From: Balanoglossus misakiensis
Lineage: Eukaryota; Hemichordata
NCBI GenBank assembly: GCA_040954595.2
Contig: CM082577.2
Coordinates: 3,906,001-3,970,000, forward strand
Length of the DNA: 64,000 nucleotides
Direction of reading: 5' to 3'
The position numbers were made by a program, and so were the translations under genes. Below the pieces are notes generated by a model. The model did not search any database and was not told the DNA's origin. It worked only from the letters and a program-made list of their open reading frames with translations. Positions 23,901 through 38,900 of this stretch are shown piece by piece; position 1 is the stretch's first letter; each line of letters begins with the position of its first letter.

Positions 23901-26900
23901 CAGATCAAACGGTAAACGACCACATTCATTAGTGGGTGAAAATGTGCAATTACGTTACTTCTAAGGGGGATGTCATTATTACCTGATTAGGGGGTCCCGG
24001 CGTTTTAAATTACTAGCGCATAGCCAGGGCAATCACGGAAGAGGACAGGTTAGGTGGGGGTGATTTCGAAACTTGAAACTGTAGGGGTCACACCACGAGA
24101 AATACGCGCTTATACACCATGTTTTATATGGGCTACCTTATAAATACGTCTCCCTGAAACATGAACCTTAACACCGTTATGGGACTATTTTCTCTTATTT
24201 GTTATGTACCAGCCAAATGGAACATCAAAAAAACAAGATAAAATGGCCGCAGATGTACAATACGTAGCCTGGTGCTTTGAGTTATGGGTTTTTGGATACA
24301 CTTATCAACATATCTAGGCTTTGGCTTTTATTTGTCTTTGCATTACAAATAGAAACTTTCACAGCCCTATCAAACACACAATGACTTTGTGTGTACTGTT
24401 ACAGCGTGCCTTTAACTCACGTTCAGCTCAGTATATACGTGTCTATGTCACAGTCGCTTTTTTATACTAGTAAGAGGAAAATTCGTTTTTTTCTGTTTTG
24501 CTAATGGACGTTTCATCTTTAGCGTGCTTGAGCACATCTCTGACAGCGTAAATTATTACACACGACATGGGCATAAAGGGTCGTTTATTTTACTTGAATG
24601 TGTGTTTAACGATTTTTTCCCGATGGCTTTAACGTTCTGTCAATGTTCCCTGCCTATAGACCAGAATTAAAGTCGTACATTTAATGGATATACTAAAAGA
24701 ACGGTTATGTTGATTATTTTAGCTTAATGTTCACAAACAGCGCGTTTTGACGTACGTCATCACATTGTAGTAGCAGTGTGAAGATTGTTGGCGCGAGTTT
24801 TACGAAAGATAGAACGACACACATATGTCGCGGGGAATTGCCTACTACAAAAATCCGTTTATGTTATCATGTTCGGGGCTACTGCTTTTCTGTAACATGG
24901 AATAACATTGCACCAAATCAAGCGGTCATCATGTTGACATTCCACATAAGAATGATAAGTGGAACACCGTTCCTAATGTTCGTAGTTATTGGACATGAAT
25001 GCATTTGATATACATGGCCCGATAGAATGCATGTGTGTTATCGTTTATTTCCACAGTTTGACCCCATACTGTGATCACCTGCAAGACATGATAACTTTGA
25101 CCCTTTGGAACACTTTGCGCTCTGCTGTTGCCGGATTACCGTTCTGTTTAAAAATAGAGTCACCGCGTGTCACCGGGACAGAGAACGAATGTTGCATGCA
25201 ATTTGATTGAATGTTCGAAGTCGTGCGCAATTAGCCCATTCGAATACAGGTTGTAAACGATGCTAAGCCTACAACTGACCCATATTGTCTGTGTGACTAT
25301 GCATGCGCACCAGGATCCGACGATTACACGATAAGTATGCCGCACATGTGTCTCCGGATCTAAAAGCAATTCACAATTCCCAAACATTTTCCAAACGACA
25401 GATGCTGCCGATATTCCTTGGGCGCCGCCATTGTCGCAGCGGATGCGCGCTGGGCACGCGTCCTGATTGCAGAACGGGTTTTTAAGTACCGAGCTATTCA
25501 TAAAAAATACGCTAATCTGATCAAACACAAATCACTGTTTTGACATGGTTATGTCAATTACGGTCACATAGGTAATGCAACAATAGTGTAAATGATTATA
25601 TCGTTTTTTGTTCAAAATCATCGAAATCAAATCACTCAAGACTCACGCCGATGTTATATACTCCCTTCCCTATTCACGGGCCGCAGAATAACAAAATAGG
25701 GAATGGTGTGTGTGTGTGTGTGACGGCAAACACGTTCAATTGACAGTGTTACCACAGTCATCTCGTGTTCGTAACCCTATCTTCTCAGGTACAAGCACAA
25801 AGTACGGTTGGAAATTTATGTGAGTGCAAAAACATCACCCAGGGTGATCGAGTGTCACCGGCACCAGAGCGACAAACAAGGCTTAGCAAGGACAGTGCCA
25901 CAAACGACGGTTGGTGACATGAATTCAGCGTGAGTCTCAAAAGGGTAAAATCAGACCTCTATGGGATGTGAGTGTAATTTAAAAGGTACATTAATCTCTC
26001 GGATGCCGTACAATTACTGGAGCAGTTACTTCTGGGACTCCGACTTCAATTCTCGCACTGCTCACACAAGGATAGCGAGGTCATGTGATGGGATCGTACG
26101 AGTCATCATACAGCAGTACATGTAAGTGTCAGGTACAGGGGGTGACACACACACACAAAACACCTCTAGCTCTGCGCACATGTGTTAAGTATACACTAAG
26201 GGAGCATTCGTTTTTTACAGGGAGGGGGGGGCCGGTGGAAATCAGGGGGGGGTTTACTTTTACAAAGCAGTTTTTAGGGGGGGGACAAATTTTATAATCA
26301 ATGGTTTAGGGGGGGGCAATTTTTACAACAGATTTGTATGGAATCATAGCACACTTTGACGACTAAATGTTTATTTTGAGTCCGCAAAAATGCAGTTTCG
26401 CGCCCTTTATTTTACAAAATTTTCACACCCACCCCTCATCAACACCTTTCAATCATTGACTGGTTTATCTATAGTGTCCCAGGTCAGGGGTCTTGCCCCC
26501 ACCCCATGATAACTTTGAGCGGCGACGGTTAAATTTGTCCTCCCCAACATACCGGTAGTTGAGTTAATTTGCTTTTGCCGGGTTCATTAAAATGCAGCTT
26601 TGAGCTCTGTATTTTACAAAATTTTCTAACGTGGGAGGGGGAAACCCCCTCCCACACCCACCCCTCATCAACACCTTTCAATCATTGACTGGTTTATCTA
26701 TAGTGTCCCAGGTCAGGGGACTTGCCCCCACCCCATGATAACTTTGAGCGGCGAAGGTTAAATTTGTCCTCCCCAACATACCGGTAGTTGAGTTAATTTG
26801 CTTTTGCCGGGTTCATTAAAATGCAGCTTTGAGCTCTGTATTTTACAAAATTTTCTAACGTGGGAGGGGGACACCCCCTCCCAAACCCACCCCCTTCAAT

Positions 26901-29900
26901 TCTCGGTTTACAATGTCTCCCAACACAGAATACAAATACTTAAAAAATAAAAACAATGTTCAGTTTTAATACCCACTGATGAGGGGAAACATCAGTTTCA
27001 AATTCTTTTCATGGGAGTGCTGTTTTTCTTTTTTTACAAGATAGAATGAATGTAATTCTGAATAGAATCATATGTCAACAATAACAATGGTCAGTCTAAA
27101 TATCTGACAAAGTTTGATAAGTTTAATCCGGTGGATAAACTTTTTTTTTTGGGGGGGGTCACATTTTACAATTGAAGAATTTAGGGGGGGACACATTTTA
27201 GAAAAGTAATTTCGAGGGGGGGTTGCCTTTTACATTTAGTCGGCGACTCAAATTCCACCGGCCCCCCCCCTCCCTGTAAAAAACGAATGCTCCCTAAGAA
27301 GACATAATGTCTATGTTTCAATGTATAGCATCCGCTTTACAGTGCATCAAACGCGTTCGATTTTGCCAGCCGTGTGGTGGAATTAATGCATCCCTAACAT
27401 CTGAAAGGCATGTTAGGAAAAGTAGATTACATTTGAATTCAACTGGGGGTCAAGTTACATGCTGCAAGCTATAGGTGACATCACAGTAAATTTAGTAGTA
27501 GTAATGCGTCCTAATGTGCAAGTACGTGTTCATTAGCTAATTCCCTTGGCGGTGTTAATTTGCGGGGGTTGATAAATGTTAGATGGTATTCAGATGAATA
27601 TTAACCACTTTCAGGTACAATCAAGGTCGTTTAAATAACAGGGTCGTGTAATTATTTGGTCATTTCGGCTGCCGCGCGGGATGGTTTGCAAGTCTTAACT
27701 CCACTGATAGTCGAACATTAGAATATAACACGAATCGCCTATTCTTACCATGTGCTCGGAGTTTGATATACATGTATTCCGTTCTGAAATTTTAAGGCCC
27801 CCAAGAGCTGCCACTTTTTGCATTATATTCACATGATTTTACTACAACAGGGTCATGAAACGCACAGCTCTCACAACATTATGGGCACAAGTGTCTCCGG
27901 GCTCACACTATTTACACCGTATACCACTGCAAGATCACGTGTTCACTCTCATCGGGTCACGGGATCAACCGTTTCAATGTTGCGCTATACCCTTGCAAAG
28001 GTCGCGCAATTTATGTCAGTGCAAACCGAAAGTTTACACCGCTGTGGGTACACAGCAATATTGAAGCGGGACATTGTTTACTTTGCCGAACGAGATCAGC
28101 GAGAGAGTTTACTTTGCCGAACGAGAACAGCGAGAGAGTACAGTCGTAACGACATCTGCACTGTGCGTCTCCACGCGACCTTTACTGTATGGGTGATGCG
28201 GTTAGTTTAATCACCTGTCTCTGCCTGCGATGTGGAAGATATGTGTAATTTGATCATCGGGGCGCGCGCATGTACTGGCATTTAACATCTCTGATAGACA
28301 GGTTCAATACCATCATATCTTTATCATTCTACATTGGGCGTGGAATCCACTGACGCCTTTCAATAGAAACCAACTTAACGATTCATGCAAATTTCTCGAA
28401 AATTGCTTTTTACACAACGAGATAGGGATCGCCTTTCTGGGGGTTTTGTGTTGGGCTTCAATACACGTGTAATAAAGATTACAAAAACACGGAAATAAAA
28501 TAATTGGTGCGAGAGATATACTGGTTGGTGTAATCTCACGAGGAAACATCGAAAGTGTACCGCCAATGGTGATTTATACCATGCAAGTGCCCCCTCGCCC
28601 TTTCTCTGTGCGTACCTGATGATCGTTAAATTATTAATCTATTAGTTTTCACCGAAGCACCGGGCAAAGATTCTTTAGTGCAAAATGTTTGATCGTGACA
28701 ATATGTGTGAGCAGCGCTCCTGTCATTCAGAGACGAATTTCTGCCGATTGTGTATTTCAGATCTGGTGGACAATACGAGCGTATTATCTGCCATCGGGAA
28801 CGCAGCAGGGTTTTTTGTAAACAAAGAGAGGTGCAATATGGTTAGCGGGAAGCGATAATACCAGCTAATATTGGACGGCCGTGAAAACGGTTGAACATGT
28901 TGCCTGAGATAAAACACATTTAGCATTTCGTAGATTGGCAAGAGCGTGGTGACACACGGCTGTCACTATTGTGTCAGCGCGCCCCCGTGACCTTCCCCCT
29001 GCTGCCAAACATTGACGTGACAGATAATATATGCTCCTTCCCCGCGACGGGTGCTGGTTCGAAGTTTTTTTATAGCGTGTAAACAGACAGAACTCAACGC
29101 CCAATTTGTCGAGGGCTGGCTGAGAATTGTGTCTGCTGTGTGTCGTTTTGCTAAAAAAATGTCCACTTCTGGTATTTGCGTTGCTCCATTGACAGGCATT
29201 CTCAAATTATGACTGACCCCACCCAAGAACACCATCACCAGTTCATAACGCATTTAGCAGGTGTATACAGCGCTACATAATATTTTCAAATGCCGTGTAG
29301 TAAATGGGAATATGGAAATAAACACAGAATGGACTGGTGTTTCAATAACACGGAAACAGAATTCCCTCCGCTGCCTCAGTGCGTGTACTTAGACGGTCCT
29401 GATTCGGATAATTTCACAGTTCATTAGTTTGTATTCAGAAATAACTCGAACTATAATACACGATCTGAAATCAAATGTTCACGGTTCTTTCTGTGTCTAT
29501 GCCCTGGCCTTTATTTGAATCGCTAAGACCCCCAAATCCCAACATGCACCATCTAATAATGACATGTATTCACGGCATCGTGAAGTTACTTGCCTGGCAA
29601 GAGTTCAACACGCGTGGAACAATCAGCCCTTTTTCATTCAAACGTCGCAGTCATTAGCGAACCTCTATTTGCAATGTTACGAGATCGAAAAGGAGTGTGT
29701 TTTGTAATTCAATGCATACTTGATAATGTAGTTTCACCCTCGCCTCTCTTTGCAATGAGCAGTGTGCGATTCAATTCTTCTGTGGCTGACATGTTTGTGA
29801 ATAGTTATTACTATCAAATTGAAATTGCGCCTGGTTAAACCACGTCGATGTTTGGCGCGGACGTATGTCCATTCACGGATGCAGACGACAGGGTCAGGAC

Positions 29901-32900
29901 AATCACACGCAAGGACGACACACAGACGGACGTGAAATGATGTCGCTAATTAATATTCAGCGGGAACGGATAGTCTGTGTTAACAAGTTTTGCGAAAAAT
30001 TTATTGATTTAGCTTTCAGGACTCTTACAACTTTTGCGAGCATGTTATTTATTCAGCTTAGACGACCCATGAACATGAACGTGCATTTATTCGATAGATA
30101 GTCAACTCCGGAGATGAATATCTTCACGAGGTACAAAAGGGTAATGTTTGATCATCGCCGATAGATAAGCCGTACTTCCATATACATGACAGTCATATGT
30201 ATTAAAATGCGGGTTACTTGCACGTTATGGTGTTTTCCTTTGTTCGGTGATTTCCCCTGTACTTGGCAGTGGTTTTCTATACAAGTAAATGCAGGCAAAT
30301 AACAAAAGGTTTTCCCGTCAGTTTCACAAGGCAAATATTTTGACAGTAGGAACGTGTTTATTCACGCGGCCGTCTGTGATGGCTTTGATGAGTAAGCTCT
30401 CCGAAGGCAGCTGTTCAAAGTCACTGTCAAGGGCGACAGTTTTGATTTTTTGACTCAAAACAGACCGCGAGCGATATATTCCGATCTTTTAGGCAGAACA
30501 AGCCACAGCGGAAAGATTTCTATAGCGGTATATGCGATACATACATTCACTTCAACAATTCTAATACGCAAAATCCTTTAATGGTATCTTAAAGAGGCGA
30601 TGCTGTAAGCCTTCCCATGAATCATCTCAACTGCCCGGTAAAATTTTATATCCCACTTTCCGGCTCGCAATCAGTATTCACGATGTTGCTCACGCGTTGG
30701 CCCGCGGGCGAGATTAGAGCTCTGTTATAACACTGGAAAATAGTGACGACTGGTTTGCGTATGGTTCTGTTGAGAATAAAAGCTTTGGGCACCTTTTTTC
30801 AAAACAGGACAAAGAACTCCCTAGATTGTCAGTTACAATCTGCAAGCCCCCCAAGCCAGCCAATTATGCCGTTATTTTGGGTTGCATTTATACCTTGCTC
30901 GTCACTAAGCACTTATCGGTACAAATGCTTCCCATTTTCATCCAAAATACCTCCTGGCAGAATACTGTCATTTCGCTACGGCGCTTCTCGTACGATGATC
31001 AAAGGCTTACAATCACCTCTAATTTGCATATGCCCTTTGTACGGTTAAAAGGTCGTGGCTAAGTTTTCGAACGACCATGCGGTGGCGCATAATTTTTTTT
31101 CGCTTGGAGACCCATTGAAAATATGTTATTGGCTGGAATTCAATTTAGCTACAGTTACCATGGTAACTGGCTAAATTAGCGTAGGAGACCTCAAAGCAAA
31201 TCTTCGTTTCGAAGAGTTACAAAATTACTGTCCTCGATACCTCAGAGAGACATATTTCCGCCTCAGTGTCACTTTCCTTATTTTAACTGATAGATCGAGA
31301 AAGAGGACAACAAGCACAACCAGAGACATATTTGCATAATTCTGCCGTCATCATATTTGACAAAAAAGACTACATTAATCAACGGGTAACATTTCGACCA
31401 GCGACTGTACAGTAACCCATACCCCTGCCCGGCCTGTAGCCAACAATCTGTTTTCTCGATATCTGCTTTTGACTTAATTCAACATCACATGATGATCGTC
31501 ATTGCATTTCATCCTTGTAGGCTTAATCCCGTACAAGGCGGATGCAATTGAAGGCGGTAATCAGGGCTATCCCAAATCGTGTATATTTTCGAGTCTAAGA
31601 AACAGACGCCAGAGACCAGTGGCATTACTCACAAAAATCTAATCCAATCCTCAGCCTTCCCAAGGACAAAGTTCTATGTAAAATTGCCAGCCATAACACT
31701 GAAGAAAAATTGACTCAATACAGGGTACTCGTGAAAGGAGGTGATTTCATCAAAATAACAAACAGGCTTCATCTTGTTATGTATTTTAAAATTAGTTAAT
31801 CTGCGCTGACATTAGTATTAGCTGATGAATAGCTTTCGTTATATGCGTGTAGCGATATCTAAATTGTTGAAGCATATCTTGAAAACGAGTTGTGCGTTAC
31901 GAACGCCGGCGAGCAATATATATCTCGTTCAATTTAAACGACAAAGAGGCAAAGTTTAATGCCAACGCAGTACATGTTTGGGGCTTCAAATAACGAGAAA
32001 GTAATTGCTCATTGGTATTCGCCGCAGCGGCACTCAAAAGCTTGGGCGCAGATTATGTTTTCGCGTAAATATGGATTCCACATTTCAATAATGAAGACGG
32101 CAAACGGCCGAGACGAGAAGCAATTCATTCCAGCAGGAATGCGAAGTCACGCTTCCGACGCTCAAAATACATTATTTCCCCGGATCACTTCATGTCGTGA
32201 CACACTTACGTCAAACAAAAGAGCTCGTCGATTCTTCTGAAACTGCCGATCGTGAAAATTTATTGCGTGTGACCGTTATTTTTGCAATTTCCACGGTTGA
32301 CTCGTTTTAATCCGCTTCGACATGTGGCGAGCAGGGAACACATATTAATGCCGGCCAGGTCACAGTTAAACATTTTTTTATGATAACCATGTCGACTCAT
32401 TTAAATGAACGCAAATGATAAAATCTTATATATGTTTGCGTCATTTCCTTAAATGTTGACACTGGCAATTACTGTATCTACTTGTAAACCATATCATCAA
32501 CTCATTTATCTATTCATTAAAGCCTCACCATACAGAACGTTTTGCTTTTATGCTTTTTTTAATTGCCTCCGATATAAGCCATTTGGGGCATAAACATGAA
32601 CGCATTACTTTGAATTTGATGGACGCGGCCATATTGTGGTTGCAACCAATTAATTATTTCTTCAAATGTTTTCTTGTGTGTCCGGGTCAACGTTTTATAG
32701 TAGGCCGCTACTAACCCCTCGGTATTCACATTTACATGAGATTTGTTTTTATTTATTCATTCATTCATTCATTCATTCATTCATTCATTCATTCATTCAT
32801 TCATTCAACCGAAAACGTGTCGTGCATTTACGACGCGCTTTCCATCGACTTCAATAACCCCCCCCCCCCCTAAATATTGACAAGTTGTGGTCCATAAGAA

Positions 32901-35900
32901 CAGCGATTCACCCTCGTTACAGTGTCTGGCAAATCTATCGCCCGTGGGCGCCATGGTGCTCTGCTTGTAAGAAGTAAGCAACGATTTTCTAAGTTTAGAA
33001 TTCTTATTACATTAAGTGTCTAATACACTTCTTGTCTGGAAACTTTATTGCGCCTAAACCCAGAGTCATTGGTGTCACCTATCACGTTGCGACTACACCT
33101 GGGGGACAGAATCTTTGCTCCCAAACACTTAGACAGAACGTGATGAAGCATATATGTCGATTGTTTCTATGAGCACCATGGCGCAGATCCTTTGGGTCGT
33201 CTGTCAAAAAATTGAGAATTTTAATTTTTTTTTCAAAAGCGTTCTCTAATCTCCAGGTACGCTTGTCGAGATAAAAGTAACTCGAATCGTGCCCTTGCTG
33301 GCACACACATGGTTGGTGTTTCATTGAACATGGAAGTCGAATCACTTTCAATTCCTATTTAAAATTAATGAAATTTCTCTTTGGATGCGATGCACGTAGT
33401 TCAGCTCCTACAATCATGAACATTACTTTATAATCATAATATTCATATTTCCAAAATTACACTACTTCATTTTGCTACATATCGCCATTATTTGCAAAAA
33501 CGAGATCACCAGCTCCATTAACTTGCTGCCTTCTTACTTGTTCGTGTAATATATTGAATTCTTTATGTTACTCACAAATTCTGGTGTAGGTCACGTAATA
33601 AGATTAAAGTTGAGAATACTTGTGTCTTCAAGCAATGTTAATCTCATCTCGAAAGAAGAATGAGCACATTTAATCGGCTTGGTAAAGATTTTTTTTTTCT
33701 TTTTGCAAAGTTTACTAGGTTCACGCTGTAGAAGCAGAATTATATTCAGAAAGCTTAAGTTGTTCCTCGAACGAAATTTCATTTCAATCCACTCAATACC
33801 GCGAGCAAAGAGAAACGAACTTTGTTCCCTTGCCTTAACAACTGCCTATGCTCAGGGGTGACATAAAAAGACGATTTGTGGCCAGTATTGTCGCCGTTCT
33901 ATGGTTCAATTCGCGGCATGTTTTATTTACCAAAGAACACTTCATAAATACGGTTTCACATTGGCCGAGTTACACAACCCAATTGTCGACTTGTGGGTGT
34001 TTTATGTGTGAGAGGCTTCAGTTCACTGATGCGTTTTTACATGAATTGCTGGGTCATGAAGCTCTGGGATTTTTCGATAATGTCACAAGCAAGACACGCG
34101 CAGCAGTACGCCTTGACATTTATGTACATTGAAGACTTGTTTTGCTCCTTCACTGCTACAGCGCTGGTCAATTTACCTTCGGTAGAGACTGATAATTTGA
34201 GACTGATAATTTGATTGCAGAGTACAAGTTTTTTGCATGGCACACACAACATCAAAATACAACACCCGGTGGGGAGATTTAAAACGGTGGCTTTTGAAGT
34301 TTGTGACTACAGCAAATCTGCAAATTACACGTTTAGGTTTGACATGCGTCGAAATGAGACCGAGTGCCTCCCTCAGGTATTCCAATCCCCCAAGATGCTT
34401 TTCTTGATTACCCGTCGATAGGATGACAGCTGCTCTCCTCCGGCCCGGGAGAGTCCGCTGAACGGCGGGACGTCGCAAGCCCCGTGACCAGAAACGCATC
34501 CATCGCGCCGGTTATACGTCCGAACGTACATCCTGATCGATGGATCGGATGAAATGCACGCAGCGGAGGTCGCTCACAATCAATCACAGATCCTGTACTA
34601 GTCCCGATGAAAGAGACTTTGTCGACAATGAAAGCAGATTAAAGACAATATCCCATCGATTATCCGATTTACAGTTCAATTCTAAATAACAAGTCCAAGA
34701 AGCACAAACACAACAGACAACAGAAAGTCACGGGGACAAGCCAATCATGCAACCAGGAAGTTGCGTCAGTCGTTTCGAAAAGAGTGATTACGCCCTAATC
34801 CGCCGGTGATCTCTTGACATATAATTATAAAAGCATTAATTAGAAAGTATTTATAAAGACATTTTCTAGCTTAAAATCAGTGCGACATTCCCAGCTGAAA
34901 GATACGCCATATTTGTTTTTCAGCTCATGAAGCCTGCCAAACTGCCTAACAGCCAGAACAATAGTTCTTATGTATATGTATCATAAAGAGCGGTTCTCTT
35001 GCTGTCTGTCGGAGCTGGCAGTAAGCGGTGCGGATGAGAATATTTACAAGGCGACAGTTTCCGTGTTGCAAGTCGATGTAGTGTCAATGTGGGTCGACGA
35101 CAGGGTAGAATAATCAACCGATGTATTGACTACTCCGAACGTGGAGTCATGTTTTAACCCTTACAGCAAAAGTGAAGCAGTCGCGGAAATAATTGGCAAT
35201 TTTGTGCGCTACGAGACAAGCGAGATTTCTGGTCATTTGAGGAGTCCAACCCCCTCCCTGTAAGATGCCCGGCCACACTAATGACGACACACTCTCTCGT
35301 AAGATAGTTTCCGACAGTTCCACTCTATTCATATAAGAGCTCACGAGTGGAGCGGATGTGGTCTCCTTACGTACTTTAGTGTATTGGGCTGTAATATGGT
35401 TAGTTCAGTTACTCTGTGTGATATTGGCTCGTTTGTGTTCCACTGTGCATGAGAGAGAAACAGTTACCAAGACTGTATAAGTATTATAACAATATAGATG
35501 ACGGATGAATTAAGGAATATGTCTTCTACGAGGAAATATATTCGGAATTGTTGATATTAACTAGGCCTATCACAATTCCTGAAAAGACATTCCCAATGGA
35601 ATCCTCATAAACATGTAGAACGGCATAACACAGAGGAAAGATAAAAGATGCGCTTGGAAAATTTTCTTTCTCTACTTGTGATAATCGATCAATCGTATAC
35701 TTCAATATGAAATTTATCTGACAAACCGAAAACCACAAAAGAGGATTGCATAGTTACATGCAGTGCTAGACAAGAATGCAGGATGCTGTGTAAACTGTAT
35801 TAATTGAGCATCTGATTGACTACCCAATTCCTTTCATTAAAATCAAATTAATGGACAGACCAGCCGAGATGGCGCGTGGATGTCAATGTTTACACTGTCG

Positions 35901-38900
35901 CTCTAGGGACATTTGATGTTATTAACATATCAAAAAAATCTCTTTTTGATATTTCGATATATTAATGTGCACTCCTAATTTTCCGTGGTTGCTCTTAGGC
36001 ATATGTTCAAACTTTGGCGGTTATTCTACCTGAAAAGGTTTAGTCGAAACCTTACTGAACATTCATCCTCCAGTATTGCTCTTATAGTTTCGAGATCAAA
36101 GCATACTTTTACCGTTCAGGCATTTGCCTTGCTTTGATAATTGAGTTCTTTTTCCCCATCAAGACTGCGGTTCTTCCGCTGTTATCAACGCTAAGAACCC
36201 TCACTTTAAAGTAGGCCTACTCGCACATATCACGGACGGGGAACTGCAATATGCGTTTGCGTCATGTTCCATATCTAGGGGTCCACTTGCATTCTATCAA
36301 GTCCCTTGAGTGCTATGATAACGTTTCGCAGTCCGTTGCGTACACACATCAACATTCCGCAAAATTATCAGCGCTCATAGCGACTGCGTTAGTCGGGGGT
36401 TACGTCCTCACCTAGTATTTACGAAGCCCTTCTCTTGGCAATGATGCCTCTAATACGCAGTTCTCATCTCAGTTTTGTCGGCAGGAGAGATATAAATAAC
36501 ACATTTCACTTACGATGATAATTTTATCGACAGTGCATACTGAGCGCATAATGCATTCGATTTAAACACACACACACAGCAGAAGGCCCTTGGGACACCA
36601 ATGCCAACATGTCGAAGGCAAAATACATTGCCAGTACACAGAAAGTATTACCGCTTACATGGAAAGAGAAATAGCTGCAACAATTGAACTGGGAATTTTT
36701 TACAGTTTTTTGCCCTGTTCACCAATTAGTTTCGTCTTTCAATGCCTGCAACATGCTAAATTCTGATTGTGAATGCGAATTCATGTCCACATAACAGATC
36801 TGTGTTGCTAAAACTCTTGCAAGAAAGCGTTCTTTTATCAACAGGGGCGTACTGTACACTCGCCCATACGATGTCATAGAGATCATCAATGTTACGTTGA
36901 CAAGTTACTCGCAGTATCAATGATTCAGTAGTTTAATCCAGAAAGAACTGATTCCCCAGCAGGAACAAAAATCTCTCTGGAAGAGATGCAAAACGAGAGG
37001 ATAACCCCGAGGTCCGCAAAAAGAGAAGTTTAAATGTTTGATAGACGTCATCACTTGGGTGAGGAGTCATTTTTTCTGTCAAAGATTCAGTAGAAGGCGC
37101 CAGTTTGTCAAAAAGTGTCTCAAGTCTGACAGCGATAGGCTGCTTGTGTGGCTGTCGTCGTGCCAAGGGGCTTCAAAAACATGTTCAACTATACGCAGCA
37201 TGCAAGGCCAACTGATTGTACAAGATTTTGTGTTTAGCCTCCGGTGAGAAATGCTTGTTACTGTTATGACATCAACCTGACGTTGGGTAGGGGCTGTGGG
37301 AATGCCAGAAATTCCAACCAAAACACAAATTCACGCTCTGAATACAGATTTTTCCATGCTGGACCCTCACACCCCTCCGCATGACATAACAATGACACGT
37401 CCACTATCCACAGATACAGACGTTTCACAAAACATGCACCTGACATTTTAAAAGACTACAATGCCGTGGCTCAAAAAGATCGTGCTAGCTCTAAATTGAC
37501 CACTCGATGTCACCTTCATGACAGCCGCGCCGACATTTTTGACAACTGCGAAAACAATCCGGAGGCTGTATTTTTGACATCTAAAAACATGCGCCCACGA
37601 TTGCTTTGAAGGTTAACAGCGTGCGGTATACCACTGAGGGTGGAAGACATCTGAGGAAGATGGAACAACCGCGCGGCGTTTTCTTCAGTAGAACAGAACA
37701 TGAATAACAATAATTAGGCTATAGTGTATAAGATCGGAAGTTGTCTTGAGCAAAATACGAGAAAAGGTTTAAGACTTTGATTTTCCACTACGTAAACTTG
37801 ATATAGGTGATCATTTTTGGAAATAAAAATGGTCGAGCATTATGTTCAGACGAGTACTACTGTAGAAAGCGCCCCTCCCTCCGGCGCCCGTGGCAGATGC
37901 ATTATTGAAATATGGTATAAGACTTTCCGAGGATTTATTCAAATAAACATTATAATAAGGTCTCTTTAGAGGTAGACTGAATGACAAGTTTTATGAAGCG
38001 CACGCGTATACATGTACGACTTCCAGACTGCCCCCATTTAGCGATGCCATGTACATGCGCAGCTGGGATCAGTGTTGTTCACAAAAGCTCAAAATAAAAC
38101 ATATATACCGGTACCGACAGACAGAGAGACATGATCAAAAAATGTTTAATTTAAAACGGATTATCTGTCACTTCTTATTTCAAAACGATTTAAATCGATA
38201 CCAGTTACGAAAATTTCATACACATATTTGGGATAGTATAATGTAATCTTAGAATATGTGCAACAGAAAATTTAGTGGATTGAACATCAATTGTTCGGGT
38301 TCGCTGATTTAAATGTATCTGCTCTTTGCAATAAAAGTCCCTCGTCTATAGCTTGCTGTTTTGCAAAGCAGAATCGTACCGTTCCACATTTTAAAATGCA
38401 TTATGTATAACACATAATTATTCTCTGGGGCTAGGCTTCTCTCTTCATTTTTTTCTCTCTTGAGGAAAAATCCTCTAGTCTAAATCCACTCGTTTTGTGT
38501 ATGTAGTGTTTTGGCTGGGAAATACTGATATTGTATAGATACGTAAAAAGCCCGTGTTTTGAATATCCGATGACCGCCATTCGTCCATGTTGACGTCTTT
38601 GTGGCGGGCACTTTATTATAATGCTTTCTTGGCGATATTGGGTTTCGCTTCTTCCATAAACTGGCCGGGGAGTTTTAGGCTGAAATCGATGGATTAGTTT
38701 CAAGCTGGAAAATGGCACATACCCGAAACACACAAAAATGTGCGCCATCGCGTGGTCTTGGGAACATTGAGACTTGCTGAGAAGCGATAAACGGTCACCG
38801 TGATGAAAGCTTTCATTGAATTCGCAAGCTGCGTTCACTGTCTTTTAATTTCGCTCAACTAGCCAATATATATACAAAGCCTTTGAGATGTACTTTCTAA

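Noticed and set aside
25160-25528. 122-codon minus-strand open frame
   Set aside because: No family resemblance and no context for a nested gene.
27818-28210. 130-codon plus-strand open frame in gene B intron 1
   Set aside because: Crosses the 31-bp tandem repeat, unrecognised composition, no supporting signals.
38431-38838. 135-codon minus-strand open frame in gene B intron 1
   Set aside because: No recognisable domain, no splice signals or polyadenylation context, and length expected by chance in 29 kb.
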